DNA of 64,000 bases from HdN1 sp964473645 (GCA_964473645.1 CAYYPW010000002.1:372001-436000), one strand, 5' to 3'. Counted from the stretch's first letter, positions 18,063 through 26,995 are shown. The notes: generated by a model not told the origin, from the letters alone. Made by a program: numbers and translations.

Positions 18063-18193
18063 GAGGGTCACCTTTTCTTGGCTATCCAACAGAGAATCAT
18101 TGGATAGTACCCCAACCAGAGAAAAATAGATTATCTTGAACTTTTGAGGCGCTTGCGTTTCGGCGTTTTTTTAGTTCAGAGCCTTTTGTACTC

Positions 18194-18320
18194 TAAAGCC
18201 TCTTGAGTTTTAATGTTTCTTAATGTTTAGAGCCTCTTAATGTATAGAGTCTCTTGAGTTTTACAATCTCAGACGAGGCCTTGCGTTTTAGAGCCTTCTT
18301 CGTATTAGAGTATCCGTTTA
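18194..18320. repeat. Array of degenerate repeats, core like TAGAGCCTCTTGAGTTTTA
   Basis: Copies start at 18194, 18228, 18245, 18289 and 18306, with spacings 34, 17, 44 and 17. They lie between msrA and the SDR gene and end about 40 bases before the SDR start. The core AAAGCCTCTTGAG resembles the AAAGCCTGTCTTGAG copies at 21.0 kb. This may be a regulator-binding array or slippage-derived sequence. Confidence 0.55.
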
Positions 18321-18356
18321 CTGCAAAATTCCATTGAAAAGGACGCCAGCGCTGAA

Positions 18357-19193
18357 ATGACTACTTCGAACGTGATTCTCATATCAGGTTGCTCTTCGGG
18401 CATTGGCCGCACCCTGGCAATGCAGCTGCATGAGCGCGGCCATAAAGTGTTTGCGGGAGGGCGTCGTTGGGAATCAGTAAAGACCCTGCAAGATTTAGGG
18501 ATTACACCTGTGGAGCTTGATGTTACCAGTTCCGAGCAGTGCAATGAGGCGGTACAGACGGTTCTCGATAAGGCAGGACGGCTCGATGTGCTGATCAACA
18601 ACGCTGGCGTTGGTGTCATGGGGCCCCTGATCGATCTTGATGACAAACAGATCGAAGATCAGTTGTCGGTGAATGTGCATTCGATATTACGTATGACCCG
18701 CGCTGCCGCACAACCCATGATCGAACGTCGCAATGGTTTGATCGTCAATATCGGGAGCGTGTCCGGTGTTTTGATGACGCCGTTTTCGGGAATTTACGGC
18801 GCTTCCAAAGCCGCAGTGCATCTGCTGTCGGACGCATTGCGCATGGAGCTTTCGCCGTTCAATATCAATGTGATGACGGTGCAACCCGGCGCCATCGAAT
18901 CGAATTTTGGTCAGAATGCTGCGCATTCGCTGCATGGGCGTCACCATCGCAAATCCTGGTATACCCCCATCGAAGAGGCGATCAATGCACGGGCGAAAGC
19001 CTCGCAGGATGCTCCCACCCCTACCGATGAGTTCTGTAAGGCTTTGATCGAGACCCTTGAAACATCGCCTTCCACACCGCTGTTTCGCTATGGCTATGGC
19101 AGTCGGGCCCTGCCCTTTTTTGCGCAGTGGGTGCCGACCAGACTGCGGGACTGGGTTCTCATGCGCCGCTTTCAGTTACACAAACTGAAATGA
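18357..19193 (+). CDS. Short-chain dehydrogenase/reductase (SDR)
   Basis: 278 residues from the ATG at 18357. Classical SDR features are present: I-S-G-C-S-S-G-I-G cofactor motif, a G-G-R-R segment after the second strand that suggests NADP(H), N-N-A-G-V, the catalytic Ser in I-G-S-V-S-G, Y-x3-K in Y-G-A-S-K, and Q-P-G-A-I-E. The C-terminal region (P-F-F-A-Q-W-V-P-T-R) is like SDRs acting on lipids or steroids, but the substrate is unknown. A second chalcone-isomerase-like gene follows after 165 bp. Confidence 0.9.
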   Translation: MTTSNVILISGCSSGIGRTLAMQLHERGHKVFAGGRRWESVKTLQDLGITPVELDVTSSEQCNEAVQTVLDKAGRLDVLINNAGVGVMGPLIDLDDKQIEDQLSVNVHSILRMTRAAAQPMIERRNGLIVNIGSVSGVLMTPFSGIYGASKAAVHLLSDALRMELSPFNINVMTVQPGAIESNFGQNAAHSLHGRHHRKSWYTPIEEAINARAKASQDAPTPTDEFCKALIETLETSPSTPLFRYGYGSRALPFFAQWVPTRLRDWVLMRRFQLHKLK

Positions 19194-19358
19194 GTCATGC
19201 CGCTGACCACCCCCGTTTGGGGCTGGCCGGATCGACATAGAGCATGGTTTCTGCGGCTAGTGATTTATTGGGCGATCAGTGTATTCTAGGTCGCCATCGA
19301 TGGTCGGAATGCTGTCAGGCAAGCGTTCGTAAATTCGTTTTTTGTAGGAGCATTGGCC

Positions 19359-19934
19359 ATGCGCGTCGCTTTTTGGCATCGTTTTTTGTTGGGTGGATTG
19401 TTCATCGGCTCACTCTCCAGTGCTGCGCTGGCGCTCGATGTGGGTGGCGTAAAGCTCGATGAGACCCAATCGGTGCAGGGTACGTCCTTGCAGTTGAACG
19501 GTGCCGGGGTGCGAAACAAATTTTTTGTCGATGTGTATGTGGCAGGACTCTATCTGGCAAAGCCCACCACGTCGGCGGAAGCGATTATTACCTCCAAAGA
19601 ATTGCAGTCGATGCGCATCGTCATAACATCCTCGCAAATTACGCGGGAGCGATTGACCGATGCCATTACCGAAGGAATTCAAAAATCGGCGGGCGCTGAT
19701 TTTGCGCGTTATGCACCCATGCTTGATCAACTGTGGTCAGCATTGACTTTTGAGGTGCAAAAAGGCGATGTGTTTGATTTCACCTATGTACCACAGCAAG
19801 GCGTGCACTTTGTTCGCAATGGGCAAACGCTGCGTGTAATGCCGGAGTTTGAATTCAAGAAAGTTCTGTTCGGCATCTGGCTGGGTGAAGATCCCATCCA
19901 GCCGTCGCTCAAAGAGGATTTGTTAGCGGGTTGA
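19359..19934 (+). CDS. Secreted chalcone-isomerase-like protein (copy 2)
   Basis: 191 residues from the ATG at 19359, with GGAG eight bases upstream. Signal peptide L-L-G-G-L-F-I-G-S-L-S-S-A-A-L-A. The mature part follows copy 1 closely: L-D-V-G-G-V-K-L, L-Q-L-N-G-A-G-V-R-N-K-F-F-V-D-V-Y-V-A-G-L-Y-L, Q-K-G-D-V-F-D-F-T-Y and V-L-F-G-I-W-L-G. It is therefore a paralogue of the 13.7-kb protein, diverged but the same length. It converges with the AraC regulator with only five bases between the stops. Function is unknown; exported lipid binding is an inference from the fold. Confidence 0.85.
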   Translation: MRVAFWHRFLLGGLFIGSLSSAALALDVGGVKLDETQSVQGTSLQLNGAGVRNKFFVDVYVAGLYLAKPTTSAEAIITSKELQSMRIVITSSQITRERLTDAITEGIQKSAGADFARYAPMLDQLWSALTFEVQKGDVFDFTYVPQQGVHFVRNGQTLRVMPEFEFKKVLFGIWLGEDPIQPSLKEDLLAG

Positions 19935-19939
19935 AAAAC

Positions 19940-20980
19940 TCAGGCACCTTGCCGTTGAGTGTCGCGGAATTGACCTGGGGTGTTCCCCGTCCACTGTTTA
20001 AAGCTGCGATGAAACGAACGCGGTTCTGCAAAGCCCAGCATGGCACCGATATCGTCGATACTGAGACTGCAATCCCGCAGGTAGTTTTGCGCCATCTCCA
20101 GCCTTAATTCGTCCAGTAATTCCTGATAACCTGTCCCCTCATCGGCAAGTTTGCGCTGTAGGGTGCGGGGCGTCATTCCCAGTTTCTCGGCGATGAATTC
20201 CTTGCGGGGCAGGTCTTGTTTTATCATCAGCCGCAGCAGATTTTTAACTCGGTGTGCCCAGTTTTCATGTTGATCGATTTCGGCCAGCAATTGCGTTGCG
20301 TGATCCAATAAGGTTTTCAACAAAATCGGATCTGACTGACGTATGGGATGGGCAATCTGTTCGGGAGAAATTTCGAGGGCGCTGAATCCCTGCTCAAACA
20401 TGACCGGGCTCTGAAATACCTGCTCATATTCACTCAGTGCGGCCCCTGCCGGTTTGGCATGCTCGAAGAAAACGCAACACGGCGCCTGATCCCAGGTATC
20501 CCCCATCCAGCGACTGTATCGGGTCCATGATGCCAGGACGTTTTCAATGACATGCCGCCTGACCGCTGCGTTATCGAAATTGCAGTGCCAACGTACCTGT
20601 GTATTGCGGCCCAGCTGCAAGGTGCGCGTTACTCCCATGTCCCCCACAATCTTTTCGTACACAGGCACTTTGGCCAAGGCTTCGCCCAGGGTAGCGCAAT
20701 TCATGGCGATATAACCGAGTACACTGTAAGAGGCAGGTTGAATATATTGCGAGGTATGCAACCCGTAAAGCACATCACCGCTGGCAGGTATCAATTCGGC
20801 CAGCAGGGTTTGTAACGCAAGACCCGGTACGCGCTTGGTGTTGTCCGTCAGCAATGTCTCATCGATGCCAGCCCGCACCAAGGCAGGACGAACATCAACG
20901 CCCGCATTTGCGGCAGTCTTTAAATACTGTTGAACGGCGGGAATGGACGCGTAACCCAACTCTTTCACGGAAAGCTTCAT
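19940..20980 (-). CDS. AraC-family transcriptional regulator
   Basis: 346 residues from the ATG at 20980. The N-terminal ~230 residues are the arabinose-binding-domain type (DUF-like) found in regulators such as OruR/ArgR-type AraC proteins. The C-terminal ~100 residues are the double HTH: A-E-K-L-G-M-T-P-R-T-L-Q-R-K-L-A, then I-D-D-I-G-A-M-L-G-F-A-E-P-R-S-F-H-R-S-F-K-Q-W-T-G. It is divergent from the FAD-enzyme operon across a repeat-bearing promoter region, so that operon is the natural candidate target. Confidence 0.92.
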   Translation of the reverse strand: MKLSVKELGYASIPAVQQYLKTAANAGVDVRPALVRAGIDETLLTDNTKRVPGLALQTLLAELIPASGDVLYGLHTSQYIQPASYSVLGYIAMNCATLGEALAKVPVYEKIVGDMGVTRTLQLGRNTQVRWHCNFDNAAVRRHVIENVLASWTRYSRWMGDTWDQAPCCVFFEHAKPAGAALSEYEQVFQSPVMFEQGFSALEISPEQIAHPIRQSDPILLKTLLDHATQLLAEIDQHENWAHRVKNLLRLMIKQDLPRKEFIAEKLGMTPRTLQRKLADEGTGYQELLDELRLEMAQNYLRDCSLSIDDIGAMLGFAEPRSFHRSFKQWTGNTPGQFRDTQRQGA

Positions 20981-20994
20981 GTAATGCGGCAACA

Positions 20995-21079
20995 CCTGTC
21001 TTGTTTAAAAAGCCTGTCTTGAGCGGAAAGCCTGTCTTGCTAAAAAGCCTTGTCTCGAAATGCGAACGGTCCTGTCTCA
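20995..21079. repeat. Direct-repeat array, core CCTGTCTTG, in the AraC/FAD-enzyme divergent promoter
   Basis: Copies start at 20995, 21013, 21031, 21048 (CCTTGTCTCG) and 21071 (CCTGTCTCA). Spacing is 18, 18, 17 and 23 bases. AraC-family proteins often bind direct repeats about two helical turns apart, so these are candidate operators. The sequence also resembles the array at 18.2 kb. Confidence 0.55.
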
Positions 21080-21231
21080 ATTCGACAGTGAAAATCCCCG
21101 GTGGGGGCCTAGTATATAGTGATCGTGCGGTACCGGCAGGTACGCGTGATGCGCCCGCCTCCCAGGTAAGCGCATCGCCAATGCCCACCGCGCCGAGCAA
21201 AAACAACAAGTTATCATATCGAGGGTATTCT

Positions 21232-22827
21232 ATGCGTCGCTGGAACGGTTGGGGTAGTGAAAGTACCGATTTCCCATTGAAACCTGCTGCTGAACAGTTT
21301 CTCAAGGAACGCATAGGCGAGAGCAAACCCTTGCGTGATGCCACGTTGGCGGAAGTCGTGGCGCAAGTGCCGGCTTCACGCATGCCACCGCATGCCTTGA
21401 TTCAGACCGACCCCGAAACGCGTGTTCGACACGCGCGGGGGCAAAGCCTGCCCGATTGGCTGGCGATGCGCAGTGGTAATTTCGGGCGATTCCCGGATGG
21501 AGTGGCATTGCCGACCCAATCGTCGCAAGTGCAGGAACTGCTGCAATTCGCACGCGCCAATAATATCGAAGTGATCCCCTATGGCGGCGGTTCGTCGGTA
21601 GCGGGCCATATCAATCCGCGAAATGTCGATCGGCCGGTGTTGACCATCAGCCTCGCTCGCATGAACAAACTCACCGAAATAGATCGCCCAAGTCAGCTCG
21701 CGACGTTTGGCGCGGGCACCGCAGGCCCCGATGTTGAAGCGCAATTAAAGCCACATGGTTTTATGCTCGGCCACTTTCCGCAGTCGTGGGAACTTTCCAC
21801 TGTGGGCGGTTGGGTCGCCAGTCGTTCCAGCGGCCAGCAGTCGCTCCGTTATGGGCGCATTGAACAGTTGTTTGCCGGTGGTCGTATTGAAACCACCGAA
21901 GGCACTCTGGAAATTCCCACCATTCCAGCCTCGTCAGCCGGACCCGATATTCGCGAGATCATCATGGGCTCGGAAGGCCGCATGGGCATCATCACCGATG
22001 TCAAAGTACGTGTAACCCCCATGCCCGAGCAGGAAAATTTCTACGTTGGCTTTTTGCCGAACTGGAGTGATGCCGTTGCCGCTGTGCGGGCGCTGGTACA
22101 ACAGCGTGTTCCGTTGTCGATGGTGCGTCTCTCCAACGAAGTTGAAACCTCGACCCAGGTTCGTTTGGCCACCAACCCTGCCGTTGTCAACGTCATGGAT
22201 CGGTTGCTTAAACTGCGCGGCGCCGGTGATGAAAAATGCATGATCACGTTTGGGGTGACCGGCACCAAGCAACAATGCCGTTCCTCATTCAGTCAGGCAT
22301 TGAAAATTCTTAAGCAATTCGGTGTGGTGCATACCGGCACAATTCTTGGCAAGAAATGGCAGGAAAATCGTTTCAAAGCGCCTTACCTGCGCCATGGTTT
22401 GTGGACCAAAGGTTACGCCGTCGACACACTGGAAACCGCATCCGATTGGTCGCGCGTTCCGCGCATGGTGGAGAGCGTCGAATCTGCCATCAAAACCGCG
22501 CTCGATGGCGATGGTGAAAAAGTACATGTATTTACCCATTTGTCGCACGTTTACGCACAAGGTTCCAGTTCCTATACCTCGTATGTGTTCCGCTGCGGCA
22601 ATACCTACGAAGAAACCTACGATCGCTGGCAGCGCATCAAAGCAGCAGCTTCCAAAGCCATTGTGGCCAACGGTGGCACCATCAGCCATCAGCATGGCGT
22701 TGGCGCCGATCACGCCCCCTACCTTGCTGCCGAAAAAGGCGAACTGGGCATGTCCGCCATTCGCAGCCTTTGCAATCACTTTGACCCGACCCACATCATG
22801 AACCCAGGCAAGTTGTTGGAGGATTGA
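21232..22827 (+). CDS. FAD-binding oxidase, alkyldihydroxyacetone-phosphate-synthase-like
   Basis: 531 residues from the ATG at 21232; the frame is open further upstream but that part is not coding-like. The N-terminal W-N-G-W-G (near residue 4-8), the FAD-linked oxidase segment V-I-P-Y-G-G-G-S-S-V-A-G-H, and the ending S-H-Q-H-G-V-G-x-D-H with N-P-G-K-L match the alkyl-DHAP-synthase branch of the GlcD/VAO flavoprotein family. In eukaryotes that enzyme forms the ether bond of ether lipids. The downstream gene starts two bases after the stop and is a glycerol-3-phosphate dehydrogenase, followed by a sugar/glycerol kinase. The cluster points to glycerol- or ether-lipid-related metabolism; the precise reaction is not known. 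Confidence 0.82.
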   Translation: MRRWNGWGSESTDFPLKPAAEQFLKERIGESKPLRDATLAEVVAQVPASRMPPHALIQTDPETRVRHARGQSLPDWLAMRSGNFGRFPDGVALPTQSSQVQELLQFARANNIEVIPYGGGSSVAGHINPRNVDRPVLTISLARMNKLTEIDRPSQLATFGAGTAGPDVEAQLKPHGFMLGHFPQSWELSTVGGWVASRSSGQQSLRYGRIEQLFAGGRIETTEGTLEIPTIPASSAGPDIREIIMGSEGRMGIITDVKVRVTPMPEQENFYVGFLPNWSDAVAAVRALVQQRVPLSMVRLSNEVETSTQVRLATNPAVVNVMDRLLKLRGAGDEKCMITFGVTGTKQQCRSSFSQALKILKQFGVVHTGTILGKKWQENRFKAPYLRHGLWTKGYAVDTLETASDWSRVPRMVESVESAIKTALDGDGEKVHVFTHLSHVYAQGSSSYTSYVFRCGNTYEETYDRWQRIKAAASKAIVANGGTISHQHGVGADHAPYLAAEKGELGMSAIRSLCNHFDPTHIMNPGKLLED

Positions 22828-22829
22828 GC

Positions 22830-24440
22830 ATGATGACGGCACCACGCAGTGCATGGCAGGCGTTAAAGGACGCGGCCGCAAGTGAAACCCAAATATGGGA
22901 CATGATCATCGTCGGCGGCGGTATTACCGGCGTGGGGATTCTGCGCGAAGCCACGCGCCGGGGCCTAAAAGCTCTGCTGGTAGAGCAAAAGGATTATGCG
23001 TGGGGAACCTCAAGCCGGTCTTCGAAAATGGTGCATGGCGGGCTGCGCTATATTGCGCAGTTCGACATCAAACTCACCAAGCATTCGGTACTCGAACGTG
23101 AGCGTTTGCTGAGAGAAGCCCCTGGGTTGGTCAACCGCCTGGGGTATTTGTTCACCATTCGCAAAGGCCAGTTCCCCGGTAAATTAATCTTTAACGGTCT
23201 GCTTGCGGTGTATGATTCGCTGGCCGGCATCAAGACGCATGATTATTTTGAAAATGCAGCCTTGGCCAAACGCGTTCCCGGCATCAATACGCAAGATCTG
23301 AAAGGCGCCAGTTACTACACCGACGCCGTTACTGATGATGCCCGCCTGGTGATGCGTGTGCTGCACGCCGCATTGGCCGAAGGGGGCCAGTCCATCAATT
23401 ATTGCCGCGCCGAAGAAATCCAGCGCGAGGGTGGCAAGGTTTCAGGCATCAAGGTGGTCGATCAACTTACTGGCGAATCGGTGGTCCTGAAGTCGCGCGT
23501 TATCGTAAACGCTACCGGCGCCTGGGTGGATCACTTGCGTATGCAGATGGGCCACAACAAACAGATTCGTCCCTTGCGTGGCAGCCATTTGGTGATTCCA
23601 CGGGCGTTGGCACCGGTCAGTGATGCGCTCACCCTGTTCCATCCCAAGGATAAGCGCCCGGTATTTTTGTTTCCGTGGGAAGGCGCCACGATCATCGGCA
23701 CCACCGATCTTGATCACGACGGCGATCTCAACCTTGAACCTAGCATTACCCAAGCCGAAGTCGATTATCTTCTGGACGCCGCCCGCACCCAGTTCACCAG
23801 CGCCAATATCGGTGAAAAAGATGTGATCTCGACCTGGGCCGGGGTACGCCCCGTGATAAGCCAGGACAAAAACAAAGATCCCTCCAAAGAAAGCCGCGAA
23901 CACGAAGTGTGGATCGACCAAGGCCTTATTACTGTGAGCGGTGGCAAACTCACCACGTTTCGTTTAATTGCGCTCGATGTCATGCAGGCAGCGAGACCGT
24001 TTTTAGGGCCTATTGGTAACGCCAGCTCTGAGCAGGTGCTCACCCGCCCGACGATCAACGCGATTGCCTTGGGATTGCCGGATGGCGAATGGGCGGCCCG
24101 TCTACTCGGCCGTTACGGCGATGCCGCCAAAGCGATGTTTGATGGCACAACGCCTAACGAAAAAGAACGCATCGCCAACACGCAGTTCTGTCTCGCCGAA
24201 GCGCGTTGGGCCGCGCAGAACGAATGGGTCGTTCACCTGGATGATCTGCTGTTGCGCCGCACCCGACTGGGCAATTTGCTGCCCGACGGCGGCGCCTCAT
24301 TGCTGCCCGCGTTGAAACCCATCTGCCAACAAGCACTGGGCTGGGATGACGCGGAGTGGGACGCTGAAGCGGTTCGTTATCTTGCACTGTGGCGCCAAAG
24401 CTATTCACTGCCGTCAAAGCGTCGCGCCAGCGCCGCTTAA
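22830..24440 (+). CDS. Glycerol-3-phosphate dehydrogenase/oxidase (GlpD-like)
   Basis: 536 residues from the ATG at 22830, which has GGAGG eight bases upstream and sits immediately after the previous stop. FAD motif I-I-V-G-G-G-I-T-G-V-G is followed by W-G-T-S-S-R-S-S-K-M-V-H-G-G-L-R-Y, the GlpA/GlpD signature. Later parts include F-P-W-E-G-A-T-I-I-G-T-T-D and S-G-G-K-L-T-T-F-R. It would oxidise glycerol 3-phosphate (or a close analogue) to dihydroxyacetone phosphate and pass electrons to quinone. It is translationally close to the upstream FAD enzyme. It is probably a specialised copy rather than the main glpD. Confidence 0.9.
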   Translation: MMTAPRSAWQALKDAAASETQIWDMIIVGGGITGVGILREATRRGLKALLVEQKDYAWGTSSRSSKMVHGGLRYIAQFDIKLTKHSVLERERLLREAPGLVNRLGYLFTIRKGQFPGKLIFNGLLAVYDSLAGIKTHDYFENAALAKRVPGINTQDLKGASYYTDAVTDDARLVMRVLHAALAEGGQSINYCRAEEIQREGGKVSGIKVVDQLTGESVVLKSRVIVNATGAWVDHLRMQMGHNKQIRPLRGSHLVIPRALAPVSDALTLFHPKDKRPVFLFPWEGATIIGTTDLDHDGDLNLEPSITQAEVDYLLDAARTQFTSANIGEKDVISTWAGVRPVISQDKNKDPSKESREHEVWIDQGLITVSGGKLTTFRLIALDVMQAARPFLGPIGNASSEQVLTRPTINAIALGLPDGEWAARLLGRYGDAAKAMFDGTTPNEKERIANTQFCLAEARWAAQNEWVVHLDDLLLRRTRLGNLLPDGGASLLPALKPICQQALGWDDAEWDAEAVRYLALWRQSYSLPSKRRASAA

Positions 24441-24536
24441 CGCAAGCCACCAGAACGCCAGATAAAACTGCTGGGCAATAGAAAATAGCCGGGGCATCCC
24501 CTTTGTCCCGGCGACAATAACAAGAGTGTTTGTGCC

Positions 24537-26108
24537 ATGAATAAGCCGGACGACGCCTACCTGCTCGCCATCGATAACGGTACCCAAAGTGTGCGTGCCC
24601 TGATATTCGATTTGAATGGGCAATTGATTGCGAAAAGCAAAGTGCAGATCGAGCCGTATTATTCAGTCAATCCGGGTTGGGCCGAACAGGATGCCGACTA
24701 TCTCTGGAATTCGCTGTGCAAAGCTTGTCAGAGCTTGTGGGAACAAATCGATTTCCCGAAAGAGAAAATCAAGGCGGTCGCCCTCACCACACAACGCGCG
24801 ACTGTGGTCAATGTCGACCGCTCAGGCAAACCGTTACGTCCTGCCATTATCTGGCTGGATCAACGCCGCACCGAGCCCCATGAAATGTCCTCACTGCCCT
24901 TGCACTGGGAAGTGCTGTTTAAGGCACTGGGCGAGCAGGATACCCTGCGTTATTTTCGCAGTCAGGCCGAGTGCAACTGGGTCAAACACCATCAGCCCGA
25001 TATCTGGGAAAAAACCTACAAAACCCTGCTGCTGTCGGGCTATCACACCTTCCGACTCACCGGACGGTTTGTCGATTCGGTGGCATCGCAGGTCGGCTAT
25101 CAACCGTTTGATTTCAAGCGTTTTGATTGGTGCAAATCCTACGATTGGAAATGGCAAGCATTGCCCATTACTCCGCGCATGTTGCCAGATCTGGTGCAAC
25201 CCGGTGGGCTGCTAGGCTATATCACTGCTGACGCAGCGCAACAAACCGGTATTCCAGAAGGATTGCCATTGATTTCTGCCGGTGCGGATAAAGCGTGTGA
25301 AGTGATTGGTTCGGGATGCTTGTCGCCGGATATTGGCAGCCTGAGTTATGGCACCACCGCGACCTTCAATACCTGCAATCCCAAATATGTTGAGGCCATT
25401 CCTTTTATTCCGCCCTACCCGGCGGCCATTCCGAATACCTACAACACCGAAATTATTATTCCGCGCGGCTATTGGATGGTGAATTGGTTTCGCAAAGAAT
25501 TCGGGCATCGCGAAGAACGCATGGCGGCCGAACGCGGCGTAGAACCAGAACAATTGTTCGACGAATTGTTGAAAAGTGTTCCGCCTGGTTCGATGGGGTT
25601 GATTCTGCAACCCTACTGGTCACCCGGCGTGCGAGTCCCTGGACCCGAAGCCAAAGGCTCCATCATTGGATTTGGGGATGTACACACCCGCGCCCACATC
25701 TACCGCGCCATCATCGAAGGCCTGGGGTATGCTCTGCGGGAAGGCAAGGAACGTGTGGAACAACGATCAGGCGTTGCGATTCGCACGTTGCGTGTGTCAG
25801 GTGGGGGTTCGCAAAGCGATCAAGCCATGCAGATCACGGCCGACATCTTCGGCTTGCCTGCCGAACGCCCGCACACGTTTGAAACCTCGGGTCTGGGTGC
25901 AGCGATTAACGCGGCAGTGGGCGTCGGCCTCTACCCCAATCATCGGATTGCGATTCAACGCATGACGCATAGAGGCGATGTTTTTCAACCCATTGAAGCC
26001 AATCGTCGCATCTATCAAAAGCTCTACAGCGACGTTTACCAAAAGATGTACGAAAACCTCTCCCCGCTCTATCGCTCGATTCGCAAGATCACCGGCTATC
26101 CGCGTTGA
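24537..26108 (+). CDS. FGGY-family carbohydrate kinase
   Basis: 523 residues. N-terminal ATPase motif L-A-I-D-N-G-T-Q-S-V-R-A, then P-G-W-A-E-Q-D, W-L-D-Q-R-R-T, and the C-terminal phosphate-binding V-S-G-G-G-S-Q-S-D. These are FGGY-family features (glycerol kinase, xylulokinase and relatives). With a GlpD-like enzyme next to it, phosphorylation of glycerol or a similar triol is likely, but the family is broad. It follows GlpD after 96 bp and faces the TetR gene. Confidence 0.88.
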   Translation: MNKPDDAYLLAIDNGTQSVRALIFDLNGQLIAKSKVQIEPYYSVNPGWAEQDADYLWNSLCKACQSLWEQIDFPKEKIKAVALTTQRATVVNVDRSGKPLRPAIIWLDQRRTEPHEMSSLPLHWEVLFKALGEQDTLRYFRSQAECNWVKHHQPDIWEKTYKTLLLSGYHTFRLTGRFVDSVASQVGYQPFDFKRFDWCKSYDWKWQALPITPRMLPDLVQPGGLLGYITADAAQQTGIPEGLPLISAGADKACEVIGSGCLSPDIGSLSYGTTATFNTCNPKYVEAIPFIPPYPAAIPNTYNTEIIIPRGYWMVNWFRKEFGHREERMAAERGVEPEQLFDELLKSVPPGSMGLILQPYWSPGVRVPGPEAKGSIIGFGDVHTRAHIYRAIIEGLGYALREGKERVEQRSGVAIRTLRVSGGGSQSDQAMQITADIFGLPAERPHTFETSGLGAAINAAVGVGLYPNHRIAIQRMTHRGDVFQPIEANRRIYQKLYSDVYQKMYENLSPLYRSIRKITGYPR

Positions 26109-26142
26109 TGTCGTTCGCCGACCTACGCGCTAAGCCAAACAT

Positions 26143-26799
26143 TTAGCCGAACATATAGTGAGTGATCACGCTGGAGAGCTGTTTGGCAAGTTGCTCGTTG
26201 CTTAGCTCCAGCCGACTGGGGTTTTTGTTACCGAAAAACCACATTTGCTGGCAAGTGGCTGAAATCAAACGCACCGACATGTCGACGCGTTCCTCCAATC
26301 CCTCTTTATTGACAAAGGGAACGGTTTTCAACAACTCAAACCCCAACCGCGATGCCGCGTGATTCTGGGCAATGATCCGCTCATAGGCAAAGGCGTGATT
26401 CGACAACATGATAGCGCGATAAATGTGTTTGTTGCTGGCGGCAAAACCGATATAGGTCTCCAGCAAGGTCGTAATCAAGGTCGGTACCGTTTCAGCCTGC
26501 ACCAGCTCGCGCGAAAAACGTTGCAGGAGTTCGGTCACCAATTGCACAGATTGAGCAGTGGTTTTTTCATGCAGCGCCACCAGCATGGCATCTTTGCCAT
26601 TAAAGCGGGCATAGATAGAGCTGATGGCCGCTTTGGATTCGGCAGATAACTCCTGTATGGTAATTTCATCGAGACTTTTGCTTCTCAGCAGTGTGTCGAA
26701 CGCTTCCAAAATACGCTCAGCGGTTTGCTGGCTACGTTTCTGTAACGGCTTATGGATACCGTCGTAATTTTTTACCACGCGCTCCCCTTTTTTTATCAT
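26143..26799 (-). CDS. TetR-family transcriptional regulator
   Basis: About 218 residues from the ATG at 26799; a GTG about ten codons in is possible. The N-terminal HTH is of TetR type: R-S-Q-Q-T-A-E-R-I-L-E-A-F, then I-T-I-Q-E-L-S-A-E-S and I-S-S-I-Y-A-R-F-N-G-K-D. The C-terminal ligand domain has no recognised partner. It converges with the kinase gene and may regulate the glycerol/ether-lipid cluster or its own promoter, which contains tandem repeats. Confidence 0.9.
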   Translation of the reverse strand: MIKKGERVVKNYDGIHKPLQKRSQQTAERILEAFDTLLRSKSLDEITIQELSAESKAAISSIYARFNGKDAMLVALHEKTTAQSVQLVTELLQRFSRELVQAETVPTLITTLLETYIGFAASNKHIYRAIMLSNHAFAYERIIAQNHAASRLGFELLKTVPFVNKEGLEERVDMSVRLISATCQQMWFFGNKNPSRLELSNEQLAKQLSSVITHYMFG

Positions 26800-26816
26800 T
26801 AGCATTCAGGCTGTTT

Positions 26817-26890
26817 GTTTTTTAGTCTGAGGTGCTAGTTTTTAATCGATGTGTCTGTTTTTAGGCTGATATAGCAGTTTTTTAGTCTGA
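26817..26890. repeat. Four ~20-bp repeats, core GTTTTTTAGTCTGAT, upstream of the TetR gene
   Basis: Copies start at 26817, 26838, 26857 and 26877, with spacings 21, 19 and 20. The first and last copies are identical over 14 bases. The two-turn spacing would place them on the same DNA face. They lie just upstream of the TetR start, so they could be its operators; slippage is the other explanation. Confidence 0.55.
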
Positions 26891-26995
26891 TACATGAGCT
26901 TACCAAGCCAATTAATTATTTTTTTGCGGCCTGGACGATGACTTCAGTGCCATTCCGGCTGAAGTTTGGCCTACTTTAACACAAGAATTCCTCAC

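Noticed and set aside
20854..21231. Upstream extension of the FAD-oxidase frame
   Set aside because: The extension runs through the direct-repeat promoter region; the homologous protein start is the ATG at 21232.
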